Below, in pieces: positions 18,826-28,334 of a stretch of DNA of 64,000 nt. A program made the translations under genes and the position numbers. The stretch is taken from the NCBI GenBank assembly GCA_963818645.1, contig CAWFTF010000005.1, forward strand, positions 69,610 to 133,609, read 5' to 3'. How positions within the stretch are numbered: position 1 is the stretch's first letter; each line of letters begins with the position of its first letter. The notes below the pieces were generated by a model. The model saw only the letters and a list, made by a program, of their open reading frames with translations, made no database searches and was not told the origin of the DNA. Origin of the DNA: Gp6-AA40 sp963818645 (GTDB lineage: Bacteria; Acidobacteriota; Vicinamibacteria; Vicinamibacterales; UBA2999).

Positions 18826-19542
18826 ATGGAGAACCAACGCCGTGGCGGTGTCGACGTGAAGCTGACGAAGCCAAAGGTGGCGAAGGCGGCTGTGACGCTC
18901 CCCGAGTTCAACGCACAGGTATTTCTCGATTCGGCTGGCATCGCCAAGACCGTCATGAAATACGGGCGTGGCGAGGCCATCTTCACGCAGGGCGAGGCCT
19001 GCGACCACGTCCTGTACATTCAGTCGGGCGGCGTAAAACTGTCGGTGCTGTCAAAAACCGGCAAAGAGGCGGTCGTGGCGATGCTCGGCCCCGGAGACTT
19101 CTTCGGCGAAGGCTGCCTGGCGGGTCAAGCGCTTCGCATGGGAAGCGCAACAGCGATCACGCCGAGCGCCATCCTGCGTGTCCGCAAGCGACAGATGGCG
19201 GACCTGCTGCACAAGCAGAGCACCATGTCCGATCGATTCATCTCGCACATGTTGACCCGCAACATCCGAATCGAAGAGGACCTGATCGATCAGCTGTTCA
19301 ACTCCAGCGAGAAACGGCTGGCGCGCACGCTGCTCCTGCTGGCGCGCTACGGGAAGCAGGCCATACCGGTCCGCATGGTGCCAAAGATCTCTCAGGACAC
19401 GCTCGCCGACATGGTCGGCACGACGCGTTCGCGCGTGAACTTCTTCCTGAACAAGTTCAAGAAGCTGGGCTTCATCGAATACCACGGTGAGATGCCCATC
19501 AAGATCAACAGCTCGCTGCTCAGCGTCGTCCTGCACGACTGA
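18826..19542 (+). CDS. Crp/Fnr family transcriptional regulator
   Basis: 238 residues: cyclic-nucleotide-binding beta-roll (approximately 30-145; GRGEAIFTQGEACDHVLYIQ and GDFFGEGCLAG) and a C-terminal winged HTH (ISQDTLADMVGTTRSRVNFF, ~190-210) with the recognition helix TTRSRVNFFLNKF. No Cys cluster for an Fe-S sensor at the N-terminus, so it is not Fnr proper. The ATG at 18826 is chosen over upstream in-frame codons that lie in non-conserved, Cys-rich sequence. A TTGTGCACAA palindrome lies just upstream. Confidence 0.9.
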   Translation: MENQRRGGVDVKLTKPKVAKAAVTLPEFNAQVFLDSAGIAKTVMKYGRGEAIFTQGEACDHVLYIQSGGVKLSVLSKTGKEAVVAMLGPGDFFGEGCLAGQALRMGSATAITPSAILRVRKRQMADLLHKQSTMSDRFISHMLTRNIRIEEDLIDQLFNSSEKRLARTLLLLARYGKQAIPVRMVPKISQDTLADMVGTTRSRVNFFLNKFKKLGFIEYHGEMPIKINSSLLSVVLHD

Positions 19543-19549
19543 GGCGTTC

Positions 19550-19972
19550 TTACGAAGTGACCACGTCCGAGAAGAGCGACGGACCCCCGCGTCGCTGTTC
19601 GACGCGTCGCGCCTGTCCGTGTTTCTCTTCGCGTTGCTCTTCACACGCCTGGCACCGTGCCGCAAACGGCAACGCTCGCAACCGCGGTTCCGAGATCGCT
19701 GTCGCGCATTCAACGCAAGACCCGTACGTGCCCGCCTCAAGGCGCACGAGTGCGGCGTCGATGCGCCTCACCGTCTCCGCTCGCATCTGGAGCAGCGCGA
19801 GATCGATGTCTCCCTGACTGTGGGCGTCGGAGCGGTCGACGTCATCGCCACCCTGCTTCGATTGGTCCGTGCGTCCGTTTCGAATGCCGTGTCGGACTTC
19901 GCCCTCCAGTTCGCGCCGGCGATCACGGAGCATTCGTTCCAGATGAGCACGTCGTCTTGCGGTGTTGGTCAT
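19550..19972 (-). CDS. DksA/TraR C4-type zinc-finger protein
   Basis: 140 residues: a helical N-terminal half (REL, EVRHGI, LLQMRAETVRRIDAALVRLE coiled-coil-like) and a C4 zinc finger YGSCVECATAISEPRLRA with C-x2-C, then C-QAC about 17 residues later. DksA/TraR proteins bind the RNA polymerase secondary channel and modulate stringent-type control. ATG at 19972 (MTNTARRRAH); in-frame sequence above it is not conserved. Convergent with the Crp-type gene, 7 bp apart. Confidence 0.87.
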   Translation of the reverse strand: MTNTARRRAHLERMLRDRRRELEGEVRHGIRNGRTDQSKQGGDDVDRSDAHSQGDIDLALLQMRAETVRRIDAALVRLEAGTYGSCVECATAISEPRLRALPFAARCQACEEQREEKHGQARRVEQRRGGPSLFSDVVTS

Positions 19973-20082
19973 CGTTGATTCCTCAAAGACTCCAGCGTGC
20001 CGGAAGCGGCCAACACCGTCTATCCCGTTGTGAACACCTGCGCTGAGACCTTCGACGTATGGTGATGACAGGAGTCCTACAC

Positions 20083-20403
20083 ATGAACACACAGACACAG
20101 GAACATCGTCACTACGGCTTCGCGCTCGGACTCGTGACAGGCGCGTTCGTTGGCGCTGGCGTCGCGCTATGGCTCGCTCCCCGCGCCGCCTCGGAGCTTG
20201 GTGAACGCCTCACTAATTCGGCCAGAAGCCTCGGCGAGCGAGCCTCCGAACGACTTCACGAGGTCAACGCCCGCGTTGGCGAGGCCGTCGACGAGCTCAC
20301 CCACACGGGCCAGGGGGTTCGCGACGAGGTGGCCGGGGTCGTGGCGCGCAGCGCACGCGAAGTCGAACGCTTCGCGACCGCCTCCTCAACTCGATCGCTC
20401 TAG
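20083..20403 (+). CDS. YtxH domain protein
   Basis: 106 residues: one N-terminal membrane segment (ALGLVTGAFVGAGVALWLAP) and then an amphipathic, Ala/Glu/Arg-rich helix of about 70 residues, the layout of YtxH-type stress and envelope proteins. The ATG has AGGAG nine bases upstream. Divergent from the DksA gene. Its stop codon overlaps the remnant ABC transporter gene on the other strand. Confidence 0.8.
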   Translation: MNTQTQEHRHYGFALGLVTGAFVGAGVALWLAPRAASELGERLTNSARSLGERASERLHEVNARVGEAVDELTHTGQGVRDEVAGVVARSAREVERFATASSTRSL

Positions 20404-20585
20404 GCGACGGCCGGCGCGGGTTCGCCAAACTGGATGTTGTACAACTCGGCATAGAATCCGCCGGCAGCCAACAACTCGTCGTGAGTGCCGCGCTCGCCCG
20501 GTGCGTGTCTTTCACGACGAAGATGGCGTCGGCGCGCACGATGCGGTCAAGGAGATGGTGAGCGACGACGACCGAGCGTGCCTCA
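20400..20585 (-). pseudogene. C-terminal remnant of an ABC transporter ATPase (MsbA/multidrug type)
   Basis: Reading the minus strand in two frames gives SVVVAHHLL with RADAIFVVKD and then, after a one-base shift, GERGTHDELLAAGGFYAELY NIQF with a TAG stop. These are the H-loop and end of a fused-permease ABC ATPase. About 60 codons remain of an expected ~600, with a frameshift, so the gene is dead. It lies directly downstream of a truncated sigma-54 activator, which suggests a deletion joined two gene ends here. Confidence 0.75.
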
Positions 20586-20597
20586 GTTCGCGATTCA

Positions 20598-21266
20598 TCA
20601 GAGTCGGTTGTAGAGTGTTGAGACTGATCCCGAAGCGTCTTGGCGGCCTTCCGTTTGCTCGTTAACAGGGAGAGGCTGAAATACCTTGAGCCGGTAGTAC
20701 AAGTCTTCGCGAAGTTTGGCTTGCTTGATCGCTTCCTCGGGCTGCCGATTGGTCGCGGCGAGGAAGCGAATGTCGACCGGCAGCGGAGTTTCTCCTCCGG
20801 TGCGGGTGAACGTGCCGCTTTCGAGGACCCTGAGGAGCTTGACCTGCAGCTCCATGGGCATCTCCGTCACCTCGTCGAGGAAGAGGGTGCCGTGCGTCGC
20901 TCGCTCGAACACACCGTGGTGCCGTCGATCGGCGCCGGTGAAGCTGCCCCGCTCGTGACCGAAGAGCTCGCTCTCAATGAGCATGGGAGAGAGCGCGCTG
21001 CAATTCAATGCGACATACGGCCCGTGCCGCCGTCGGCTCAAGTCGTGAAGGGTTCGCGCGACCAGTTCCTTGCCAGTGCCGCTCTCTCCCACGATGAGGA
21101 CCGTGGCGTTCGTCGGTGCCACGCGTGAAATGTGCGCGTAGACCTCCTTCATCGGCGGAGACATGCCGACCAACCGGCCGAACCTGTGTTCCGCCACATC
21201 CTGGGACGGCCTGGTTCGCGATGGGAAGCGTGCAACTCGGGTGTCGGACGTCAGTTCGAGAGTCAT
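20598..21266 (-). pseudogene. Sigma-54 activator AAA+ domain, truncated
   Basis: 222 residues. FGRLVGMSPPMKEVY, Walker A GESGTGKELVA, the GSFTGA loop that contacts sigma-54 (usual form GAFTGA), Walker B LFLDEVTEMP and FLAATNRQPEEAI with REDLYYRLKVFQ are intact. The expected continuation (PLRER..DI, lid domain, Fis-type HTH, about 200 residues more) is missing: after YRLKVFQPLP the sequence is unrelated and stops. No N-terminal sensor domain either. It cannot bind DNA as it stands; treated as a deletion remnant, though ATPase-only forms do exist. Confidence 0.75.
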
Positions 21267-21428
21267 TGGAGCGGACTATGACTGATCCGACTCGTGCGCA
21301 CTGAGCAATAAGAGACAGGGGCTTAGTGCGTTAGTGCACAGCCAGATTCGCTGCGGCCTGCTACCGTGTTGTTGGTAGTCCCGCACGACCAGCGTCCGCG
21401 ACTGGACGCATTCACAGGAAAGAACAAG

Positions 21429-22142
21429 ATGAACAGTAGATCGATGCTCACCACGGTTGCCGTGCTCTGCCTGGCCTTTGGTGTCAGCACCGTCGCGAGC
21501 GCACAGAAGAAAGCGAATCTCGAGGACGAGGTCGGCCAGTCGGAAAAGGCCGCCAAGGTCTTCGGCGAGATCATGGGCACTCCAGATAAGGGGATTCCCA
21601 AGGACCTGCTCGAGAAGGCCGAATGCGTCGCGGTGTTCCCGTCGGTGCTCAAGGCCGGCTTCGTCGTCGGTGGGCAGGGTGGGCGCGGCGTGGCCAGTTG
21701 CCGCACGGTCAACGGGTGGAGCGCTCCGGCTTACTTCACGCTGGGTGGGGCAAGCGTGGGATTCCAGATCGGCGCCGAGTCAACCGACCTCGTGATGCTC
21801 TTCATGAACAAGGACGGCTTGAACAGCCTGCTCTCGGATGAATTCACGCTGGGCGGCGACGCGTCTGTGGCCGCCGGGCCCGTCGGTCGGCAGGCCGGCG
21901 CAGAAACCGATCTGAAGCTCACTGCCCAGATCCTCTCCTATTCGCGCAGCAAGGGTCTGTTTGCCGGACTCGAGCTCAAGGGCCTCGTCATCAAGGCGGA
22001 CAAGGACGACATGCGCGACGTCTACGGCGCAGGCATCACGGCCAAAGAGGTACTGAAGGACAACAAAGTCACAGCGCCTATCGGCGTGCGGGCCTTCCCC
22101 CTCGCGCTCGGACGCTACTCGTCGCGCAACGCCACGGAATAA
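21429..22142 (+). CDS. Exported SYLF (Ysc84-type) lipid-binding protein
   Basis: 237 residues, signal peptide ending VSTVASAQKK. The SYLF fold is seen in IPKDLLEKAECVAVFPSV, AGFVVGGQGGRGVASCR, APAYFTLGGASVGFQIGAE and the closing SYSRSKGLFAGLELKG, where the family binds phospholipids. ATG at 21429 after a GGAAAG-like site. Likely periplasmic. Ninety-nine bases upstream of a DUF3309 gene. Confidence 0.92.
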   Translation: MNSRSMLTTVAVLCLAFGVSTVASAQKKANLEDEVGQSEKAAKVFGEIMGTPDKGIPKDLLEKAECVAVFPSVLKAGFVVGGQGGRGVASCRTVNGWSAPAYFTLGGASVGFQIGAESTDLVMLFMNKDGLNSLLSDEFTLGGDASVAAGPVGRQAGAETDLKLTAQILSYSRSKGLFAGLELKGLVIKADKDDMRDVYGAGITAKEVLKDNKVTAPIGVRAFPLALGRYSSRNATE

Positions 22143-22241
22143 CAGCTCGCGCTCACCGGCGCGGTCGTGATGTCGCGCCGGTAGACGCAGTGAGAATCGA
22201 CGCGTTGTTCACCAAGCCACCGTTTCAACAAGGAGAAGTCC

Positions 22242-22394
22242 ATGGTCACCATACTGTTCGTCGTACTTGTGCTGATGCTGGTCGGCGCGTTGCCGTCGTG
22301 GCGTCACAGTCGGAACTGGGGCTACTATCCCAGCGGCGGCGCTGGCCTGGTGCTTCTCGTCCTGGTCGTCCTGCTGCTGTCAGGTCGACTCTAA
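22242..22394 (+). CDS. DUF3309 small membrane protein
   Basis: 50 residues: MVTILFVVLVLMLVGALPSW, then HSRNWGYYPSGG and a second hydrophobic run ending LLLSGRL. Two membrane segments around the conserved W-x-x-SRxWGYYPSGG loop are characteristic of DUF3309, found next to stress genes in many proteobacteria and acidobacteria. AAGGAGA lies 8 bases before the ATG. Function unknown. Confidence 0.85.
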   Translation: MVTILFVVLVLMLVGALPSWRHSRNWGYYPSGGAGLVLLVLVVLLLSGRL

Positions 22395-22401
22395 CGGTCG
22401 A

Positions 22402-23907
22402 TTACGGCTTCTTGCACACGAAGGAGTCGGCTGCATCGAGGCTTCCCGCGCCTGTGTAGGTGGCGATCTCCGGATGCGGGCAGAGCGGGCGTCTGCGATC
22501 GACCGCGGCGCCCGTCAGGTGCTCGGCGACGATCTGCTTCGGCGCTTCGCCCTTCTCAACCCAGCGCTCGATCACGCCCATGCGATCAAAGCTGTCAGGA
22601 CCGGCGCCGCCGCGGCAGTGCGTCATGCCCGGCATCATGAACAGTCGAATCGAGTCGGCAGACGACTTCGTCGCACCAACCACGGCCTGATGGTAGTTGA
22701 CGCTGTTCATGGGCGCGACGAGTTGATCGTTCCACCCGTGGTACATCAGGACCTTCCCGCCTCGCGCAAAGTACGGCTGAAGGTTTGGGTCGGTCGCGTC
22801 GATCACCTGGCTCGCCGCTTTTTCAGCGAGAGCGACGTCGCGATCGAAGTCCAGCGTGCGGAAGTCCCACCCGGGATCGTTGGCGACGACGAACTGAAAG
22901 AACTCCACGGCTTCGCGCACCGGCTCTGGCCCGGCCAGCCCGCCCCATCCCAGCTCGCTTCCCGGCTGCAGCGCGGGGAAGATCTCCTTGCCTGTCCGCG
23001 GGTTCATCGCTGGCGTGTAGATCTGCTTCGCCGCAGCAACCTGCGGCGCAGTCAGACAAGACACGGCATCACCAGCCTTGCACTGCAGCGTTGCAGGATC
23101 GAAGCGGCAACGATCCGGTGACGTCAGCAGGCCGTCTTTCGCGCCATCGTCTGCATCGCACTTTGCGAGCGCGGCATCGTTGATCGTCTTGTACTTCGCC
23201 GGCGGGATGTAGCTCGCATCGTCTTTGTGCACCGCCTGCGCAACCCACAGCTCCCAGATCATCTGGTGCACGCGTGCGTTCACCGGCGCGCCGGCAATGA
23301 TGCCGTCGTAGTCCGCCGGATAGCGCTGCGCTTCCATCAGACCTTGACGCCCACCCGTCGAACATCCGTTCCAGTACGAATACTGCGGCGCACTACCGTA
23401 GAACGCTCGAATGACTGCCTTGGCCGCGACGGTCATCTCGTGAACAGCCCGATATCCGTAGTCCACAAGACGCTCGGGATGCCCGGGCACAAAGCTGGCC
23501 GTGTTGCCTGCGTGTCCGGTGTCGGTGCCCGCGGTTGCGTAGCCGCCGGTCACAGCCTGCGCCATCGCCGCATACGGAATCACACCCGCCCAGGCGCCAT
23601 TGCCCACCGACTGCAGTTTCCGATTCCAACCGCTCATGGGCAGCCAGAACTCAGTCTTGATCTCTGAGTCAGTCGTCGGTTTCAAGGTCGCCGCGACGCG
23701 ACAGAACGTCGGGAGATTCGCAATCGTGGCATTCGGGTTCGTGGCCCCTGGAGGTGTGAAACTCCCGGTCACAACGACCGCCGTAGTCACCGATACGTTC
23801 TCGAGCGAGAGCGACTTCAAACCGTCGCACGATTGAGGCGTCTGCGCGAACAGCGGACCGGCGTATAAGAGGACGACAAGCGAGAGCAGATGACGATGGT
23901 TGGGCAT
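22402..23907 (-). CDS. Tannase/feruloyl esterase family hydrolase, exported
   Basis: 501 residues with signal peptide (LLSLVVLLYAGPLFAQ). YWNGCSTGGRQGLMEAQRYP carries the nucleophile Ser of the GCSTGG motif; MYHGWNDQLV the acid Asp and MTHCRGGAGP the His. Paired Cys (C-D-G near the N-terminus, GC-S and HC-R) fit the family's disulfide that ties Ser and His loops. Expected to hydrolyse gallate or hydroxycinnamate esters of plant polyphenols; precise substrate not readable. Seven bases convergent to the DUF3309 gene. Confidence 0.92.
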   Translation of the reverse strand: MPNHRHLLSLVVLLYAGPLFAQTPQSCDGLKSLSLENVSVTTAVVVTGSFTPPGATNPNATIANLPTFCRVAATLKPTTDSEIKTEFWLPMSGWNRKLQSVGNGAWAGVIPYAAMAQAVTGGYATAGTDTGHAGNTASFVPGHPERLVDYGYRAVHEMTVAAKAVIRAFYGSAPQYSYWNGCSTGGRQGLMEAQRYPADYDGIIAGAPVNARVHQMIWELWVAQAVHKDDASYIPPAKYKTINDAALAKCDADDGAKDGLLTSPDRCRFDPATLQCKAGDAVSCLTAPQVAAAKQIYTPAMNPRTGKEIFPALQPGSELGWGGLAGPEPVREAVEFFQFVVANDPGWDFRTLDFDRDVALAEKAASQVIDATDPNLQPYFARGGKVLMYHGWNDQLVAPMNSVNYHQAVVGATKSSADSIRLFMMPGMTHCRGGAGPDSFDRMGVIERWVEKGEAPKQIVAEHLTGAAVDRRRPLCPHPEIATYTGAGSLDAADSFVCKKP

Positions 23908-23956
23908 GAAGGAATCCTGCGGGTCCGGCGATGCTCCGCCGAACGAGGCGGGAAGG

Positions 23957-24841
23957 TCAAGGGGGGAATCCCACCGACAACTTCACGGCGGTGTACTCAG
24001 AGTGGATCGTGCCGTCAGCTGCGCGAATGACGAGTGGGGGCTCGACCCACGTGCGCCCGCGAACAACCTGTGGCAGATCGGTTGCGCGCATCATCAGGAA
24101 GAGTCCGACCAAAGGAGGTTCGCCTTCGCGGAACACAACAGGGCGGCGCCTGATGAGAGTCGCATCTGCTGCTCGCGCAGCAGTCTCGAGGCGGGGGCGC
24201 TGGTCCTCGGGAAAGACACAGGCGAAGACTCCACCAGGGGCGAGGTGTGCGACAGCCACGCGCGCGTAGTCTGTGATGTCACCGCGCAGTTCGAAGCGAC
24301 ACGCCACCTTCTGCGGATGGTCTCCTTCGATTCCGGTGCCGGGAGGGAAGTACGGCGGGCTGCCGAGCACAAGGTCGAAGGTTTCGCTCGCACCGAGTGC
24401 GGCGGTATCACGAAAGTCCGCGCGACGAATCTCGTACCTGGACTCAAGTCCGTTGTATGCGGCTGACTTGCGCGCCAGGCGAACACTGTCTTCCTGCGCT
24501 TCGATCGTGACAAACGTCGCACCCGGAAGCCGCCACGCCGCAATCATCCCGACCGAGCCGATTCCCGAACCGAGATCGAGCACGCGAGACGCCGTCGGCG
24601 CCCAGCTCGTCCCATACCACGCCGTCAGTACGTCGTCGGTCGAGAAGCGATGTCCATCGCGAAGCTGGAAGATTCGAAAGTGCCCGCTGATCGCATCGAG
24701 CGTTTCTTCGGCGGGCACCGATGGCGGCGCGAGCACGCCGGGTGGAATCGGGCCCGGCTTTGCCCAACCTTTGAAATGCGTGTCCAAAGACCTGTCGACT
24801 CCCAACGTCCAACTCCCAACGTCCAACTCCCAAGGTACCAT
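23957..24841 (-). CDS. tRNA1(Val) adenine-N6-methyltransferase-like protein (TrmN6 family)
   Basis: Up to 294 residues of a SAM-dependent methyltransferase: HFRIFQLRDGHRFSTDDVL, motif I VLDLGSGIGSVGMIAAW, and catalytic SPPYFPPGTG (the NPPY-type motif, here GSPPYF). Closest to TrmN6/YfiC, which methylates A37 of tRNA-Val. The ATG at 24841 would make the first ~18 residues a translation of the heptad array (ELDVGSWTLGVD); a TTG at 24787 with AGG upstream removes them and may be the real start. Divergent from the E1 gene by 7 bp. Confidence 0.8.
   Translation of the reverse strand: MVPWELDVGSWTLGVDRSLDTHFKGWAKPGPIPPGVLAPPSVPAEETLDAISGHFRIFQLRDGHRFSTDDVLTAWYGTSWAPTASRVLDLGSGIGSVGMIAAWRLPGATFVTIEAQEDSVRLARKSAAYNGLESRYEIRRADFRDTAALGASETFDLVLGSPPYFPPGTGIEGDHPQKVACRFELRGDITDYARVAVAHLAPGGVFACVFPEDQRPRLETAARAADATLIRRRPVVFREGEPPLVGLFLMMRATDLPQVVRGRTWVEPPLVIRAADGTIHSEYTAVKLSVGFPP
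24796..24837. repeat. 7-bp-periodic repeat array at the start of the TrmN6-like gene
   Basis: CGACTCC, CAACGTC, CAACTCC, CAACGTC, CAACTCC, CAAGGTA in tandem. One arm only. The words are nearly the same as those of the arrays at 15733 and 30837. Confidence 0.8.
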
Positions 24842-24848
24842 CGACTCG

Positions 24849-27303
24849 ATGTCGACGCTCGCTGATCGGCTGATGTCGTTCGTGGTCGAGCGATATCCGT
24901 TCGCGCTGCCGGCCGTGCGACGAGCGTTGGAATCGTGTGACCTCGCACGGGTCGCAGATCAGAGGACGATCGAGGATCTGCGGCCGCAGTTCTGCCAGGC
25001 GCTCGGGAAGAGTCTCGGCGACATCTCGGTCAACGGCGTGCCAGACACGACCCCTGGAGTCACGGCAGACAACCAGGCTCCACAGCGCGCGCGACGAGCT
25101 CGTTGCCGCATGCGACGGCTTCCTGATCCGTGAAGCGATTGCGACCTCGCTGACCGCGGATGAACGCCGCGAGATCCTGCGCGGGATGATTCTGACTCGC
25201 GCCGTGGACAATCGCCTCAAGCAGTTCTTCCTCAGCGGTGAGATCACATTCGACGACGTTCCGTTTCAGGGAAAAGGATTCAGGTCGCTCGGGCAGGAGG
25301 CCGTTTACGCTGCCGGTATCCGGCTGAAACGCGGCGCACAGTGGCGTGACGCCGAGAGCGGCTGGCAGGGCGACATTGTCGGCCCCATCATCCGCGATCT
25401 TGGTGTCGCTCTCGCGATGCGGCCCGAACCAGCTACGGTCCGCATGGTCCTCAACGCGCAGATGGCCAAAGCCGGTCCTCCCATGGACGGCCGCGATCTG
25501 CACATCGGCGACTGGGAGTGGGGAATCCTGCCGGCCACGGCGCCGCTGTCGATCAGCACGCTGTCCATTGCCGGCATCGCGATGGCGTTCTCGCGCGAAG
25601 GCAGCGGGCGCGTCGCCCTCTCGTTCATTGGCGAGGGCGGTTCGTCGCTCGGCGAGTGGCACGAAGCGATCAACTTGTGCGCCGCACGACATCTGCCCGC
25701 GGTGTTCTGCATCGAGAACAATCAGACAGCGCTCTCGACATCTGTTTCCGAACAGTCCGCGGCTCGCGTGTTTGCGGACAAAGCCGCCGGCTACGGCATT
25801 CCCGGTATCACGATCGACGGCACGGATCCCGACCTGGTGGCCGCGGCGTTTACGTGGGCGGCGGATCGCGCGCGCGCCGGCGCTGGACCCGCGCTCATTG
25901 AGCTCGTGTCCATGAGGATGTCCGGACACGCGCACCACGACGACATGCTTTTCCTCGGCAAGGAACCGTCAATCGGGTGGGACTATCCGAAGTTGTCGCG
26001 CGGCGCGTACGCGGATGCCGATTTGTATTCGTTCTGGGCTGCAAGAGATCCGATCGTCATTTACGCGACGCGCCTCGAGGCCGCCGGAATCATCACGGGC
26101 TCCGAGGTCGAGCGCCTCAAACAGGAAGCGCTCGAGCTCGTCGAGACCGAAGCGCGGGCCGTGATCGATGCACCGTGGCCGGAACCGGCGGACGCCGGCA
26201 CGCGAGTCTACGCAGGCGATTCACTCGAGCAGCGCGTCGAGCCTCTCGAACCGGAGTCGCGGCTTGCGGTCGATCTGAGTCCGCCGCTGCCGCCCGAAGA
26301 CCCAGGGCTCCCGTTCGATCGCAAGGGGCACACATTCCTGGATGCCATCGCCCTCGGCATCGCCGACGCGCTCAGGAGCGATCGACGAGTCTTCGTCTAC
26401 GGCGAAGATGTCGGCGGCAGGTACGGCAATTCGTTTCTTCTGTTGCGGCCGCTGCTCGCGGAGTTCGGCGATCGCATCATCAATTCACCAATTGCTGAAA
26501 GCGGTGTCCTGGGTGTGTGCATCGGGGCTGCTCTCGCCGGTCAACGGCCGATCGGCGAAATGCAGTTCAATGATTTCGTCGCCAGCGGCTTCAACCAACT
26601 CGTGAACAATGCGGCCAAGATCCGCTACCGGTGGGGTGGGTCGGTCCCGATGGTGGTGCGCATGCCATGGGGCGGCTTGCGGCATGCCGGGCCGTATCAC
26701 TCACAGAACACAGAGGCGTGGTTCTATCGCACGCCCGGCTTGAAAATCGTGGCGCCGTCAACGCCAGAGGACGCGCGTGCGCTGATGGCTGCGGCTGTCG
26801 CCGATCCCGATCCCGTGCTCTTCTACGAGCACATCGCGCTCTATCGCGACCCGGCGATCAGGCAGCTACTCCTTTCGTCGCCACCGGCACCGCTCCCACT
26901 CGGACAGGCGGCGCTTCGACGCGCAGGCGACGACCTGGCGCTCATCTCTTATGGCGCTTACGTCCACGTGGCGCTGCGGGCCGCGGCAACGCTCGCGGCA
27001 GAAGGCATTCGGGCAAGCGTCCTCGATCTTCGGACGCTGTCGCCGCTCGACCGTCCCGCAGTCCTGGCGGTCGCCCGTCATTGTTCGCGGGTGCTGATCG
27101 TCCAAGAGGACACGCGCACGGGCAGCATCGGTGAGAGTCTCGCTGCGTTCATCCAGGAGCAGGCATTCGAGTCGCTCGACGCGCCCGTGCGGATCGTGGG
27201 CTCGCTCGATACGCCCGTGCCCTACTCACCGCCGCTCGAGGAATACTTCCTGCCGTCGCAACAGGAGATCGAGCGCGCCGCCCGTCTGTTGATTGCATAC
27301 TGA
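24849..27303 (+). CDS. Fused alpha-beta 2-oxo acid dehydrogenase E1 component (frameshifted)
   Basis: Thiamine-diphosphate decarboxylase of a pyruvate or branched-chain 2-oxo acid dehydrogenase complex. About 818 residues: N-terminal ~70, E1-alpha (GQEAVYAAGI, SFIGEGGSSLGEWHEAINL, the ThDP GDG-to-NN motif with ENNQTALST), then E1-beta (FVYGEDVGGRYGNSF, IINSPIAESGVLG, MPWGGLRHAGPYHSQ, QEDTRTGSIGE). The ATG at 24849 starts in one frame (MSTLADRLM, through SLGDISVNGVPD); near 25040-25080 the frame shifts by one, and the rest (LHSARDELVAAC onward) is in the other. Probably a one-base error. Its E2 and E3 partners lie at 38811-41647. Confidence 0.88.
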
Positions 27304-27358
27304 TTCGCGATCGCGGTAATCGGAAGCGGAGCCGACGCGGTAAGATGCTCGCGCACGC

Positions 27359-27658
27359 ATGTGGATCCTAAAGACGATCACTGAAGACCTTCCTGAACGT
27401 ACTTTCCGAATTCTCTCCGGCGCCGTCCGCACCATCGGCCGATCGACCGGCGCCGACTTCATCGTCGACGCGGCGCTCGTCTCGCGAGTGCATTGCCGGT
27501 TGTCGGCGCTGCCGACCGGCGAGCTCGAAGTGCGCGACCTCGCCAGCACGAACGGCACTTACGTCAATGGCGCGCGAGTGGAGACGGCTCGCCTTGCCAC
27601 GGGCGATCGACTGAAGGTGGGGCGCGTCGAGCTCGTTGCGACCCAGGAAGTGGATTAA
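27359..27658 (+). CDS. Stand-alone FHA domain protein
   Basis: 99 residues, a single forkhead-associated domain that binds phospho-threonine peptides. RTIGRSTGADFIVDAALVSR carries the Gly-Arg-S pair, VSRVHCRL the SxxH motif, and LASTNGTYVNGAR the NG-turn. Nothing else is attached. Overlaps by 4 bp the stop of the convergent MBL gene. A pseudokinase and a receiver-like gene follow within 2 kb, but no active Ser/Thr kinase is seen here to phosphorylate a partner. Confidence 0.9.
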   Translation: MWILKTITEDLPERTFRILSGAVRTIGRSTGADFIVDAALVSRVHCRLSALPTGELEVRDLASTNGTYVNGARVETARLATGDRLKVGRVELVATQEVD

Positions 27659-28308
27659 GTCGCGGCGAGATACTCGAGCACGAATGGATTCGTCGTCCGC
27701 TCGCGCGCGATGGTCGTGTCCGCTCCGTGACCCGGATGGACGACCGCCTCGTCGCCGAGAGGAAACAGCACCTTCGTGATCGATCGCATCAGCACCTTAT
27801 AGTCGCCGCCAGGAAGATCGGTGCGCCCGATCGAACCCGCAAACAGCGTGTCGCCGACGAACAGCTCGGTCGCCTTCTGCCCGCTGCGACCGATCTGAAG
27901 GCACACGCCGCCGGGACAGTGCCCGGGCGTGTGGTGCACCTGGACGACGTAGTCGCCAAAGGTCACCGGCGTCCCGTCGTAGTAGATGTCAACCGGCGGC
28001 GGCTGTCGGACCGAGAAGCCGAACATGGCGCCCTGCTCCACTGCGCCCTCGTAGAGAAACAGGTCGTCCTTGTGCAGGTAGACCGGCGCGCTGTATTCGT
28101 CCTTCATCCTTCCGACGCCGGTGATGTGATCGATGTGCGCGTGCGTCAGCAGGATCAACCTGACGTCGACGTCCAGATCCCGAACGGACGCCACGAGCTG
28201 ATCGGCCTCGTCGCCAGGATCGATGATGGCGGCTTCGCGCGTGCGCTCGCAGCCGACGATGAAGCCGTTCTTGTAGAAGGGAGCGACTGCGCGGACTTCG
28301 AGGATCAT
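27655..28308 (-). CDS. MBL-fold metallohydrolase, glyoxalase II-like
   Basis: 217 residues. LLTHAHIDHITGV is the binuclear-metal HxHxDH motif; HHTPGHCPGGVCL gives the next His, FVGDTLFAGSIGRTDLPGG the bridging Asp, and VVHPGHGADTTI the last His. The GRTDLPGGD segment is typical of the YcbL/GloB-like hydroxyacylglutathione hydrolase subgroup. Likely cytosolic thioester hydrolase; substrate not certain. Confidence 0.92.
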   Translation of the reverse strand: MILEVRAVAPFYKNGFIVGCERTREAAIIDPGDEADQLVASVRDLDVDVRLILLTHAHIDHITGVGRMKDEYSAPVYLHKDDLFLYEGAVEQGAMFGFSVRQPPPVDIYYDGTPVTFGDYVVQVHHTPGHCPGGVCLQIGRSGQKATELFVGDTLFAGSIGRTDLPGGDYKVLMRSITKVLFPLGDEAVVHPGHGADTTIARERTTNPFVLEYLAAT

Positions 28309-28334
28309 GCGGCTACAATCCTATTACTCTACCG

